Of a stretch of DNA of 64,000 nucleotides, positions 23,857-37,091 are shown piece after piece; positions within the stretch are counted from its first letter, which is position 1; every line of letters starts with the position of its first letter. A model generated the notes under the pieces. The model saw nothing but the letters and a program-made list of their open reading frames with translations. It made no database searches and was not told the DNA's origin. The translations under genes were made by a program, and so were the position numbers. This stretch comes from Jacaranda mimosifolia (Eukaryota > Streptophyta > Magnoliopsida > Lamiales > Bignoniaceae), in NCBI GenBank assembly GCA_018894105.1, contig CM032128.1:26683299-26747298 (forward strand). Reading direction: 5' to 3'.

Positions 23857-26092
23857 TGTAGCGCCCAACTTGGTAGGTGCCTACTTCGGGCCGAGGAACT
23901 ACTCTAATCTTATTCACTTTAATTTAAACCAAATACTCACCTCCAAAATTTCAGTTTAATTGAAATAGTTGCACAGCAACTAGAAACAATTTATCCCCAC
24001 TTACTATTACAAAGTACTATCTAACATCCCAGGAGGAAATATAAAACCATCATATAGTTACTAGCACTAAGTCTATAACTGCCATATGTATCAGAGCTAT
24101 ACATGCATAATCACCAGCATGAGGTGTCTCAGACTTCAACTTACAAACATAATTCATTGCAAAATTTAGTCTAGACCTGGTACGTCGGAAAGTTTATAAC
24201 AAAACCATGTATTCTGACATATCTTGTAGTGCTCTAGTTGCTACCCATCATAGCCTAGCTGGGAAAAGGAATTGAAAACATGAAAGAGGCATAAGTCCAA
24301 AGGACTTAGTATGGGGTATGGGGAATGTGACTACTTACAAAAGCATAAGATCAAGGGAAACCAATAAAAAGGGTCATAATTCAACAGATAAATAATTAGG
24401 CGAGATAACAAGAAAAACCGAGGCTGCAGAAGTTATAAATTGATGTAGTAATAAGTTAGAACTCAAATAAATAGTTTATTAATGGGATGGAAATCCAATG
24501 AAACAAGACATAGAACAGGTAAGACTTGACAGATCCAAATATATACAACATGGAACAAAGATATAACACACCGCGTGTGATATAAAATTCAACCTACTGT
24601 TGACAAATCCAACCTTATTGCTCCAAGAATAGAACACAAACGGTACAAATAGTACACGGAGTACAATAATCATAACAGACTTTCCATATTACTCCGCTAC
24701 CCCAGCACTCAGCTCGGTATATGGCATGATCGTTCCACATCTAGATAGCTCCACATTACTAAACAGCTACCTCCAGCTATCTATAAGTCAGGATCTTAGG
24801 TGGGTACTAGCCGGGAGACCAACTACCATCGGTCCATACCGCCTGGTCGTCTTTTTGAACCTAAACCTGGGCCCAACCCGCTCGATGGTGTCCCTACGGA
24901 TGGTAATGTCCCAAGGACGTCCTCAGGAGACTTAAACATAGTGCCAATAGGAAATAACGTATTTCAAAATGCTAATCAAAAGCATGAATCTCATATTGAA
25001 CCGAACGATATAAATCACAAAAACATTGGCTAGTAAGGTTGTACAAACATCATACAGAAAGGTTAACCAAGAGTACGAAAGAAATTGATCAGCAAGACCA
25101 AAGTATCAATGCATATAGAGAAAGCTGACAAGACTATAGGGGAAGTGGGACAAAAAAATGGACAACATAATAGGAGTTTTGGGTACCAAATTGAGTACGA
25201 TCAAAATATGAGAACCTTCATGGGATGCCATTATCTTTGCCAAATCATCATTTGTTCCTTCTTAACTTACTGCTACCAAGGTTACACAATGACATCTAAA
25301 GTTAGTATCAAAATTTTAATCTTATAAACATAGTTACAAAGTATTGGACAAATTAGACCAAGTTCAGACAATGATAATCGATTCATTAAAGGTTAGCTAG
25401 CAACTTCCATTACCATCCTAACCTTATCCATAATTCTTGTTTAGCCTGTCTAACATAAATAACCAAGGTTTTTTCCCCTACTTCTAAGTTCAAGGTTTTT
25501 GGAAGTGAAGTCTACAACTAGTCAACTACCTAGATATAGGCCCCTATTTCCTACAAACTCGTCATGTATCCTCCTAATACCCATTTACCTAGTCATCATC
25601 AAACCTAGGCTCTAATACCACTTTTGTAGCACCCCTTCTCAAGAAGGCACCTAAGTTGAGGTATTACCAATTCAATCTCAATATTTCGCTCATAGCAAGC
25701 AATAGGCCCATAAAGTTCCTCTTCAAATCCTTCAAGAAAGGCATAGTACTTTAACTTAACACGTTTGGCAAAATAACCAAATACATAACATTAGCAAAAT
25801 ATATACAAGTTTAGGCCTTCATGATCATTCATGATATATCACAACATCTCAAAATCAACTTAGCATACATGGAAACCTATATACACAGCCAAGAGTCTAG
25901 TATATTTCAAAATACATTCAAGCCTGAAGACCTCATTCTCCATCTTTACCTCTTCTAAGTCATAGGATCTTATGAGATAAAGTATCTAAGATCCGGATAT
26001 ACTTGCACTAACGATGCACAAATTCAAGAGTTGGATATTGCTCCATTCCATTGGCAACCGTATGATATATGGGTGGATGTTAGTGGGTGCTT
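23857..26092 (-). mobile_element. Fragment of a minus-strand gypsy element of the same family
   Basis: The left edge TGTAGCGCCC (23857), read on the minus strand, is the LTR end ...GGGCGCTACA preceded by GGCCCGAAGTAGGCACCT. LTR blocks follow, such as GGTGGGTACTAGCCGGGAGA (about 24795), also found at 17745 and 41555. A primer-binding site (minus strand, 25620-25609, TGGTATTAGAGC with one mismatch) and a second LTR beginning at 25625 show internal sequence next to a 5' LTR. Neither LTR is complete and the second stops near 26092. No coding domain was found. Confidence 0.65.
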
Positions 26093-28090
26093 GTTAGAGA
26101 ACAAGGCACTGAAGACCCACCAGAGAATCTACTAGATAGCCATAGTGGCAAGTTCTCCAGCTTATACTTGTGCATATTATTAGTCCTCTGACCTGAGGAT
26201 CCATGGTAACCTTATGTCTGGTCCTCATGCTTTCACTCTTCCTTAGCCACTTAGCTGGTCTTTCATGTTGAGGTTGGGTATGAGCTACTTGGCATGAAGG
26301 TTTGTGAGATCCAAGATGAAATCTAACTCCTCGCTTTTGTGAAGGGCGAGTGCATCTCCTATGTATTCTATAATGATCGATTCTAAGAAATTCTTGCGCA
26401 AAGTGGTGTGACAATTTGAAAAAAGAGTTTTCCAAAGATAAGGTCACACAAGGGAATCAAACATTGGGAATAGAGACATAGTATCGAGGTTGTTAGAGAG
26501 CCAGCAAATATCTTGCCCTAGGCCCTTTTCGAGAGAATGGAAATAGAAGGACTATATTCGCATGGTAAGCTAGAGCTATACTAGTTCTCCAAAACATTCA
26601 TTTCGGCCAATTAGTTGGGCTCCATGGGTTTGAAGTTGGACATCGACCATAGAGATTAGGAACTCTTCAATTAATGAGATTAATTGAATTAAGTCGATTA
26701 GTTTTATAGTGTTTTAAACTAAAATGAATATATGATATTCAAAAGTCACAAGGAGTTGTGAGGCCATGTCCAATGAATGGCAGAACCGATTGGGTCACAC
26801 ACAAAAGCCAGTTAGCTTCCTAATTAATTGAGCAATTTTCTAAGAGTTAGAGAATTTCTCCTAGTGGACCAATTTTTGAGGTGTCCAATTTGAAGGTCAA
26901 TTTTGGCTTGATTAATTTAAGTGTTAAATTAATCAATTGATTTAAAAAGGTTAAATTAAACCAATAATTAAGGATTTAGTTATTTGGTGCCAAAGTGACC
27001 ATCAATTGGTCAAGTTAACTTAAAGAGTTCAGTTAACAAAATTAAGCTTAAGAGCTAAACTTGTTTGACTTATGAGTTAAGTGAAAAGTTAATTAATTGA
27101 ATTAAAGTGTTTGATTTAATTAATGAGAAGAATACATTTTGGATGGAAAATTCAAATGAAATGTTCATTTGAATTAGCATCTTAATTAGCTTGAAATTAG
27201 ATTTCAAATGTAATTAAGATGCACATGAAATTCAAATTGGATTTGAATTTGCATTTGCCACCTTGACAATGCAAGTTGGATGCCCACCTTGAGAAAGGTG
27301 TGATGCCAAGTTGTCATCACACCAACCTCACCCCATATATAGATATAGAGGGTGTGAGGATAGGTCATTGCTGAAAGTGTGAAAAAATTAGATTCCTTCC
27401 ACAACTCCTTGCAAAGTTTGCATTCATGTATTGAAAGCTTTGCTCTCTTCTTCTTCTTCCCTACCTCAAATCGGCCTCCACCATTTTCATTCTCCTCTCT
27501 TTTTCTAGCTTATAGTGATAAGAGTTTGGAAGTTTCAATTGGTGTGTGGATCATATCAACAGAGGCGAACAAGTTAGTTTGCTAAGTTTTGGAGATCCAC
27601 TTAAGTAGAGCACCAATTTGGTGAATTTTTCCAAGGAGGTCCAGAAAGCTTTTTGATCTGATTTTTGTACTGTGTTTCTTCCAGGGTGTTGGTAGATTTG
27701 AGTAATTTTTTGGTGATTTTTGGAGGAGTTTTGACGAGGCAAAAATCGCTCTCTTCCTGCTGTGCTAGTTTCTGGCATATTCTGGATTGGTGAAGAGTTC
27801 ACCATTTCCTCCTTGGAAATTAGCAATTCAAGGTATCACTCTATCTAAATCTGGATTATAGGCATGATTTGATTCTTGTTAGCTTGTAAGCACTAGTTTA
27901 TTTAGCTTATGAAGTTTTATAATTGGATCATAGTGCCTTACTTGCCATCATTTGCATCATTGATAAGAATGAGTAGAATCATAGTAAGAGCTCGACATGA
28001 CTCATCAAGTTTTGAGAATTGAGATGTCTTTTCTCGTAAGCTATTTAATTTAATGCATGTGTTTTGGGTTTTTTTGAAATCGAAGATAAG
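26093..28090. mobile_element. Unclassified repeat-like region, possibly another LTR
   Basis: Begins where the LTR homology ends. It contains TTAATTAATTGAATT-rich text, a possible TATA box (CCCATATATAGATATAG, about 27332), then a leader-like segment with a CTTCTTCTTCTTCCC pyrimidine tract and TTTTCCAAGGAGGTCC. The layout resembles a retrotransposon LTR promoter and R/U5 region, but I could not find paired termini or a primer site. It is equally possible that it is unique DNA. Confidence 0.3.
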
Positions 28091-29696
28091 GGAATGATAC
28101 TCTGGAATGGGATACTTGAGGAGAAGGTGGGCCAAGAACTGTCTTTTACTTGTAGTACAGATATTATGAATTATGATAATGATGCTGGGAATGGTTTATA
28201 AGGATCTTGTTGGAAACCTTTAAATTACTTGGAATTAAGGAATGAACCATCCTACATCTATATTTGACATCACGAGCATTAGGGATTAATTTTATCAAAA
28301 TTAAGGCTATAGGCAATCGAATATGGCTAGAAAATGTAAAGTTACAAAAATTTCTTGGGTTTGTTCAATTGATGCCAAAAGTGTATCCAAGGCCTCTCCC
28401 AACATAAAAAGTTCCCTAGTGAAATCAACTAAGAATGATCATTAATTTGAACTAAAGAAGGAGTTTTGGAATTTAGAGAGATAATCAATTATGGTGCTAT
28501 TCTTACCTTTTTTGGGGAAACCTAAGGAAATATCATATATGTCTATACCTTGAAAGGGACAATTATTCATGAAAGAGTGATTGCCTTGAGGAAATAGAGA
28601 TATCCTCCAAGGGTGGAGAGAGGGAAATTTCTAAGGAATATAATTATACCAATAGGTATGGTTTGAGTACAAATTGAATTGACAAATACTTTAAGTCCCA
28701 AGGATGAGGTACCATACTTAAAGGTTGGCAAACGGATGAGGGATAGATATTATTATTACAAGGATGGGAAAATTTTGATCTCATATGTAGAAACTAGTGA
28801 TTGACCACGAAAATGAGTTAAAATGCGAAGTGCACAAGTGAGAATAAGTAAGTTGAGAAACTCGAGCCAACGAGCTCCAAAGATAAAGGAAAATAGGAAG
28901 TTGAAGATTCTAACTAAGTTTTTGAACATTAGGGGAAAATCTAATCGCACATATTCTTAGCCTTATTTCTCAAATGGAACTAAGGAGCGGCAGATAGATT
29001 GCTCATGATTATAACTAATATGAATAGTTTTGTGAGCCGATAGTTAGTTGCATGGAAGTGTATGACTTGTTATAAAAATCAAGCATGTTAAGTTTGAATT
29101 TGGCTACTCCTTAATATGGATATCCTGTAAATATGAACTTGAGGTGTTAATGATCGTTTATCTCCTTAATGATTTTGTAATTTATTAAATAGTAGCTAGT
29201 ACTCTATCAGGGTGAATGAAGGACCTTTTAAGTATTGAAATGACATGTGATGGTATGCATAAGGATTACTTAACAGAAAAGAGGTGTTAAGCGCTCCACG
29301 ATTTTATGGAATCACCAAAAAGGTTTAACACTCATTTTTAGGATAATTTAACTTAATTCCTATAAGTTCGATCATAGAAATTGAGAAAACTTTAAGTGAT
29401 AACGGATAATAGAACCATCGAATATGGAATTACTAGACAACCTTAGAAATATAGGGTGACACCGCATGCCTTGGTAAGAATGGATCTATTGAGGAAATCT
29501 AGAAAGAAGATATTCTAAAATTTTAGTGAAATAAACGCCGCTAGGAATTTGAGGAACTATATTGTGACAATGGAATGAAACAACATTTGATCAAGGCAAC
29601 CTGGGAATGAGACCAATATATGCGCCATCATCAATCGAAGTTCTTTCAGTCAAGGATGAGAATCTTGGGGCTATATTCTTTTAAGAGGGAGAGGTC
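28091..29696 (+). pseudogene. 3' internal part of a gypsy element (pol end)
   Basis: Mostly decayed, but near 29600 a frame reads KATWEWDQYMRHH-like text (with TGA for a Trp or Arg codon), matching the EATWE...M motif that closes gypsy Pol proteins. A polypurine tract AAGAGGGAGAGG (about 29682-29694) follows, directly before the LTR at 29697. Integrase and reverse transcriptase domains were not recognised, so the 5' part is lost or too decayed. Confidence 0.6.
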
Positions 29697-32078
29697 TGTA
29701 ACACCCCTAAAAAATATAATTGGTTATTATTTAAAAAAAAAGGTTTGGGGGTTAAAATATAAATAGAAAAACTCAATTGCAAGCATCTTGAAAGTTTTGG
29801 GAGTCAATTTTTAAATAATTTCGGTCAAATAGGTCAATTTAAGGCACTAACTTGTCCTAGGGCTCAATTGCAAAATGAAATAAGGCCTTAGGGGCCAATT
29901 TGAGGTATTAAATAAGTTGAGGGACTAATCTGAAGGTTGGAAAGGAGACCTAGGGGTTGAATTGATATTCTAAAAAATTTATCATATAAATAAGCCCTCA
30001 TACACTTCATCTAATTCTTACCATGCAGCCTAACCTTCTTCCTTTACACTACCTCTCATCATGATCGAGAAACACCCAAAGAGACCACCAACACCATCCT
30101 ATCAACTCGAGGACCATTTTGATACCACATTCACCCTAAACCACCATGTGTGGTGGCAAGAATTGAAGGCCGAATGGAGGACGTGGCAGTGGCGATGGGT
30201 TGTAGGACTCCAGCAGCTAAAGCTTGAAACAAAGAGATGAGCTTAAATGAGTTCAACACAGAGAATATTTTGGTAGCTTCAATTTCATGTTTTGACTATC
30301 GAAGGAAGAGAATGGAAAGTGGAGGCGTGAGGCGGCATTGGGCAGAGCTAGGTGGTTTTGCTTGAAATTGGTCGGCAAAGTAAAGGGAAAAGCGGAAATT
30401 GATTTAGGTGTTTGATAGAGCACATCAAAGCACACCTTTTGGAAGTAGCAGAACCCAGTTCTAGCAATAGCGCTCCGACAATTGACCACCAGTTTCATTA
30501 TGGCGGCGATCTGAGTATATGCGAATTGATTTAGTATTTGAATTGTATATACCTATCTGTTATTTGTTGTATACCCTATGAAGGTCTAAACTATATGTTC
30601 TTTAGGGAAGTAAGCTATCTTCATGATTCATATTCTTTGTGAGGGTCTATCAATCTGGTATTTGCTTTGCATACCTCTATAAAGGTCCACCAATTTGGTA
30701 ATTAATTTGTATACCCCTGTGTGGGTGAAGCTTGTCTTTGTTGTAGGAAATAATTGATTCTTGATTATTGAATTTTGTGATTTGTTTGAACTCTTGATTG
30801 TTATCTATTAATTGATTCGTATATCCCTGTGAGGGTTTGCTTCCTTGATTTTGCTTCTGATAAATTAAGCATTTTCAGTCCGGCACTAAGAGCTGTCATT
30901 ATCCTATTTGATATTATCCATTTTAAATACATTATGTACACCAGTTATTGGCCTTGTTGGCATATCTGAATCTGTTCTGTATATCATTAATTTACCTTGC
31001 CGGCCTATTTGAATCCTTCCATGCTATTAATTGTTTTGCCTTGCCAGTACGCTTGATTACATTAAGTACAGCGTTTGGGTGGCCTTGTCGAAAACTAGTT
31101 ATTGATGCATGATATAAATACGGGGAAAACGTGTTAGGCTAAGGGCTATTATCGAGCTATCATGCTTGGATTACTTGTACTACCAAGCTGTTATGCTCGA
31201 GCTGGCGTGCTTGGATTACTTGAATAAGGAAAATTCTGATATGCATGTTATATTTGGATTATTTGGATTACATATTATGCTTGGGTTTGTTTGCTCCTAT
31301 TTGTACTCTAATCAAGGAGCAATAAGAATGGTGTAGCTTTCCTGGTCTTGATTGAGTTGATGTTCAGGCCAAATGAGCCAATGGTGAAACCTTGCCAACT
31401 GAACCGGTTGAGATGGCCAATGGAAAAACCTCTCTAACTGAACCAGTTGAGATGGCCGACAGCAAAACCTCCCAAATTGAATCGATTGAGATGGTCGAGC
31501 TATTCGAGATGGCAGTAACAATTCCCGAACTAGTACCTACTAGTCGCCTGGAATTTGATAATGTCTATGTTCTGGCATATTCATGTTTTCTTTGCAATAT
31601 CATGACAGTTAATATTCTATTGAATTACTGTTCCTTCAACAGATCCATTTGTTTGCCTATTGCACTTCCCTTACTAAGCCCTTTGGACTTACCTTTTTAT
31701 GTTATTCTTGATTGTCCCAGATAGGAGTAAGTGAAGGACATGAACTTATGGCTTGGATTTGTGAATCTATTTTGTAATAGATTAGGTGATTATATGTGCA
31801 TATAGGTTCTCTTGATCGTTATACTTTGACTTAGAGATAATGTGATATGTTAAGTTTGAATTTAAGATCTACGCATGTATATATTGTGTTGAATGATATG
31901 AGACGACTTATGGCATGTATGTAGTACCTTTGTGGTAATCTATTTAAGTTGGAGCATGTTGTTGTCTTTGATGATTTTGAAATTTTTCTTATAGGCCTAT
32001 CGACTATCTTGTGGGTTATGTTTTAAGATTAAATTAGTGACATTTCAGCTTAGGGACTATCTTGAGTGAGGTACCACA
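29697..32078 (+). repeat. 3' LTR, gypsy family, about 2.4 kb
   Basis: Begins TGTAACACCCCTAAAA and ends with a degenerate GAGGTACCACA, aligning with the family end GGGGTGCTACA. It carries family blocks: CCCTGTGAGGGTTTG (about 30824), GCCTTGCCGGC-like words and CCTTACTAAGCCCTTTGGACTTACC (about 31666), the equivalent of CCTCACTAAGTCATTTAGACTCAACC at 10770. It is shorter than the other LTRs of the family. Confidence 0.7.
31358..31513. repeat. 39-bp minisatellite in the LTR
   Basis: Units start at 31397, 31436 and 31475 with AACTGAACCGGTTGAGATGG or close variants, with a weaker unit before them. Because 39 is a multiple of three, the array stays open in one frame (31392-31724, 110 codons, repeating EPVEMA). 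That frame is a by-product of the repeat. Confidence 0.85.
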
Positions 32079-32936
32079 TTAAATAATATAAAATAGTGAT
32101 ACAAAAAAAGTTAGATAGGTAAACGATATACAAACAGAACAACATAGTAGGCAATAGTAGATTGTGCGGTTTAGATCGCGCAATATTGAATTTCCTGATG
32201 TTAGTGGAAATTGATAGACGTTGTCTTCTCAGTCGTCCAAGGAGATCATGCCAAGTGCTCAACTCACCAGCTGTTGATGTCCCATCATTATGATGAGGGT
32301 TATCAATGAGTGGAGCTACTATAGTAAAAATATTTATAAATAAAAAAATCAACAAATTATTGAATATTATTTAAATATTTATGGAAAGTAATAGTTAAAT
32401 TAATTATTTTATATATTATTGAATATAAGATGAATTGATATAATAATTAATAATTTCTTAATGAATTATTTGACGAATTGATCAAAACATTTGACATTAG
32501 TTCTTAAATAGAATATTAAACTTTTTATTCTTCAATGAAATTAAATGAAAATATGAATTTTAATTTTTAAAATTTTTTAAATTTTACTGAAATAGAATTA
32601 TAATTTTATACAGTTTATAAAAAAAATATAAACTTTTTTTTTTAAATTATATGCAGAAATATACACTCATTAAAAGGAAATATAATTTTTATAATTTATA
32701 AATGAAAACATAATTTTATATATTTTATAAATGAAATATAAATTTTATATTTTATAAACATAAATGCAAATTTATTAAATAGAGAATAATTTTTATTAAT
32801 TTTTTAGAATTTTTAATTTCTTAAATGGAAATATAATTTTTTATAATTTATGAACATAAAAGTAAATGAAATGCAAATTTATGAAATTTGTAAACATAAA
32901 TTTTAAAATTTTAATTGGTGAAATTTTAGGATTTTC

Positions 32937-32996
<60 letters not shown>

Positions 32997-33643
32997 ATGA
33001 ATGAGTAAAATAGAGTGAGAGAGCGAGAAATGAATTATTGAAGTGAATGGCAAAGCGAGAAGAAAAGGAATTAAGTGTGGCTTTTAGCTGTAACGTGTTT
33101 TGAATGTTTTGAGTATGGAGATTTTTGGTTAAAAAAAAAGTATATTTTCTGTAATTAAACTAGAAGTCTTTTCTACAATTGAAATATTTTCCCCCAAAAA
33201 TGCACACCCTAAAAATCCTCCTAGAAATAGAAGTCTTTTCTACAATTCCCAATCTTAGAGCTTGATAAATATATTTAAAAATATCCATAATACATCCTAA
33301 AACCATTTATGTCAAACAATTTAGTACGAAAGATCAAATTTAATTTTTAGATAGTGAAAGATAATAGATATAGTCCAACAAAAAGCATGAGCTGAGCTAC
33401 TTAAGATGTTAATTTTATCAAAACCTACCTTTATTACATTAGTATAATTTTCCACTACAAAATCTAAAAAGTAAAAAAGAATTATATTGATTAATTATTT
33501 ATTAACAAATTAAAAAATTAGTTTAAGATATATTAACTTTATACTACATAATCTTAATAGCTCAATTAATAAATAATGAATAAGATTATCTTTATAATGA
33601 AATTTATAAAAGCTCAATAATCTTATTATTGTAATACAACTTT
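32079..33643. other. AT-rich intergenic DNA with a GT microsatellite
   Basis: Nothing coding. A compound (AT)n(GT)n microsatellite occupies about 32938-32994. It creates a spurious minus-strand frame of alternating Thr-His. Poly-A/T tracts and ATAATTTTTATAA motifs fill the rest. Confidence 0.6.
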
Positions 33644-36600
33644 TGTAACACCCCGATTTTTCAAATGAGAAATTGTCAAAATGGTGCAAGCTTTAATAAA
33701 ATTAAACCTAGGCTAAAAAGTTGTGAAATGTTAGTTGGCCTTAATTTAAAATTAATTAAACATATTAGGGCCTAAATATAATTATTAAGACTCAGAGGAC
33801 TGCATTTAAGATAAGGTCAGGACCTAAATGCTTGAAAATTTAAATGTTAGAGGTTCGAAAAATGAAAATCGAAGGTTTAAGGGCTTAATTGAAAATATAA
33901 GGGCCAATTTCAGGCACTTAAAAAATTGAAGGACCAGACTACAAGTGGTGGAAAAGGTCTAAGGTCATATTGGATTATTGAAAACTTAAGTTCAACATAA
34001 GAACACACCTACAACTCTCTCTAATTCTCACTAAAATACCTAGCCTTACTTCCACCATGCTCTCACCCATTTGTGACCAAAACCCATAAATAAACTGACC
34101 AACACCTTTCTCTTGCCGTGAGGAACCAATGCTACCAAAAACACCTTGAAATACCCGGCAGAGCAATGGGAATTGGCAACCTAAAGTGGCGCACGGTAGT
34201 GCCGATAGGTTGTCGATCTTCGGCAGCTAAAGCTCGAAATAGAGAGGCTGGTTACAATGGGCTTGGTGAGTGGAGCACATTGGTAGCTTCAGTTTGAAGA
34301 ATAAACTACCAAGGGGCAAGCGAAATTGAAGTGGAAGCGTGCGGTGGCCAGCAGTGGAGCTTCGGCTGTTTTGGCCAAACTGATCGGCAAGGAGTAGGCA
34401 TAAGCTGAAATTGGCAAGGGGTTTTCACCAGTGGAGTAAGGCACTTTAGGTGGTGGTGGATGCACATGACTCCGACAGGCTTCGAACTCTTCAGCTTCGA
34501 TGATCAAGAGATAGAATTTCCACAGCGACGATCTGGATGCAACCGAGCTGATTTCAAAATTCTAAATTGACATCGAACTTGGTCAATTTGGTAAAACTCT
34601 GATCAATTAATTGATTCCTGATTTAGTTTGATTAAAGTACTAAGCTCATTTTTGTTCCAAACATGAGTTATTTGGATCAAAATTGTGATTATAGACTGAA
34701 TGATTGGATATTAAAATTGGTTACAACTGGTGTGTCGACCCGAATCACTAATCAAAGCTTAAATATCTCTAATTATGTTAGTTAGCGTATTTGAGAAATA
34801 TAAATTGTATAATATTTATAAAGACTGATTATTCTTAAGAAAATATGTAAAATTCAAAAGAATGATCTAAATTTAGTAAATATGGGCTTAGAGCATTAAA
34901 TTAGATATTATGAGTAAAGATGACATTTTAGTCCGAAACTAATAAACTGCTCGACTAATATTAATTAAATACAATATTCTATTTAAGGAATCAAATTCTA
35001 AGTTGATTTTAGAATAAAACCTTAATTACTTAACCGAGCCAAATGTATGATGAATTTAGTAAAATAATTTAAATTAGTTAAAGTTATTGGGTTGCTATAA
35101 CAAAATACGACCATACAAGAACTTGACTAAGAATTAAAATAGTAAGAATGTTTCACAAGGCTTAAGGGAGTTAATATCATTAAAACATATCAATAATCAT
35201 AATTACATTTAAAGAAATACTAGATTATCGTATTGATGCTTTTTCGCATTTTAATGAAATAGGTGGTGAGAACGCGAATCTCCCTAAGCAGTAGAGGACC
35301 GGTAGCATCATCATTAAGATTAAAATGAGGTTATAATTCACATTATTGCTGGGAAAAGAATACATATGTTGCTTGTGAATATTGACCTATTCATTAGTAT
35401 CTTGGCTTGTCTATACCTTTCATGACATTGAAGTCTCTTTCTCTCTCTCTTAAGTTTTAATAATTATCTTGCTTTTCTGTAGTCTTTGGCCTTCCTGGCT
35501 GATCCCGTGCATAGTTATATTATTTTTCTAAAACACTAATCGAGACGATCTTGTTGATCGATTGTTTATTGTCCTTTGAACTCGTCATTTTGTAATGTTA
35601 TTTAAACAATCTTGTCAATAGATTCTTTTACCAATTTTTGAACTTGTTAAACTACATTGTTATTGGAACAGTTTTGTCTACCGATTAACTTATTATTTTT
35701 TGAATTCGTTGCTTAAAATCCTATTGGACCTTCCATTGTCATTTTACTTCCGTTGACACATTTGATAATTCATATGTTGTCATATGATATGATGTTGATA
35801 TGCTTGATTCATTAATTTGTTTGTTTTTACTTGAGACGATCTTGTTGACCGATAGATTGGTTGTTTTCTAGACTCATTGCATTCGATTATTCCTTGTTCG
35901 TAACATCATTACTTGAAAATTGATATTGCTGTTGGAATTCGTTGTTAATAAAACCCCTGGGATGCCCATGGGAAGTTTAGATCCAAAGGGACACCAAGGG
36001 AAGTTGGGCCAAAGACTAGGATTGAAAAAATGGCTGGGCAAAACGGACCAATGGTGGTTTCTCCCAAACTAGTACCCACTAATGATCCTGTCTCACAAGT
36101 AGTTGGAGGTCAACTATCTATGAGCGAGGGACCGGTATGCAATCAACCATGCCATATATATGTGTATATGTGTGTGTGTGTGTGTGTGTTGTTACACCAA
36201 ACTAATCACTTGCAATTTGGAGGGAAAAGAGATTATTTTCTATATTAATCTTTGGGAGTCATAAGGTTGGAGACCCTTCCCCAACAACTCCATGTCATAT
36301 GTTTTATCTTACCTCCTATTATTGGTTTGATGTTGAACTTATGTTATTCGAGTTTATTGGTATCAGGTCCTGTTAATAAGTACTTAGCTTACTGTGAGCG
36401 CTTTTATGAGGACATTGCTTTGTTTTGATTACTTTCAAAGTTTCTTAGTTATCTTTTTCTCATTTGATATAATTATATCTAAACTGTTTATTGCTCACCT
36501 CACTAAATCAATAGAACTTACACCTTTTTTGTTGTTTCATTCTTATTCTTTTCCCAAATTGAGAATTGATTAATGAGAGGTCATAAGCAAGGTAAATATA

Positions 36601-37075
36601 CATCCCATTGGTGTGTGTGAACATTGGATGTGGTAAGTTTAGGACTATATTGTAAGTGGAAGTTGAGCTAGCATAGGAAAATTATAATTTTTGTGCTTGT
36701 GGGCATAAGTTTATGGTGTTGAGGAGTCATGATGTTTGTAACTGTATCTACTGTATAAAACTGTAGCAGGGAGTTAGTTGAACATAAGTATATGACCTAT
36801 CATGTTGGCTCAAGAATGATAAGTCTAAATTGAGTTACCGTTGATGTAAATATTATGTAAATATGGATTTGTGGTGCTTGTGATTGTATGATGGCTTCGT
36901 ATCTCTTGTGGAATGATTTATAGAGGAATGTAATAGGTAAGCTAGAATGAATGCTTTTGGATTATTATGGAATTATTTAAATTGAATATTTTGGAAGTGT
37001 GTATTTGAATTAATGTTAATAAGATTAGAGTAGCACCCTGGCCCGAAGCAAGCACCTCCCAGGCGGGGCGCTATA
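33644..37075 (+). repeat. 5' LTR, gypsy family, about 3.4 kb
   Basis: Starts TGTAACACCCCGATTTTT and ends GGCGGGGCGCTATA (the final C has mutated to T). The family signature AGCACCCTGGCCCGAAGCAA comes just before the end. A primer-binding site follows at 37080. A zone of degenerate repeats around GAGACGATCTTGTTGACCGA lies at about 35540-35860, and a GT microsatellite at about 36168-36189. No matching 3' LTR was found in the window. Confidence 0.8.
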
Positions 37076-37079
37076 ATGG

Positions 37080-37091
37080 TGGTATAAGAGC
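37080..37091 (+). other. Primer-binding site (initiator tRNA-Met), one mismatch
   Basis: TGGTATAAGAGC, one base from the standard TGGTATCAGAGC, four bases after the LTR end. It confirms the LTR boundary and the plus orientation. Confidence 0.85.

Noticed and set aside
31392..31724. 110-codon plus-strand ORF with repeating EPVEMA
   Set aside because: It is the in-frame translation of a 39-bp minisatellite within an LTR and continues into non-repetitive LTR sequence.
32841..33053. Minus-strand ORF with a Thr-His repeat
   Set aside because: Direct product of the GT microsatellite at about 32950-32994.
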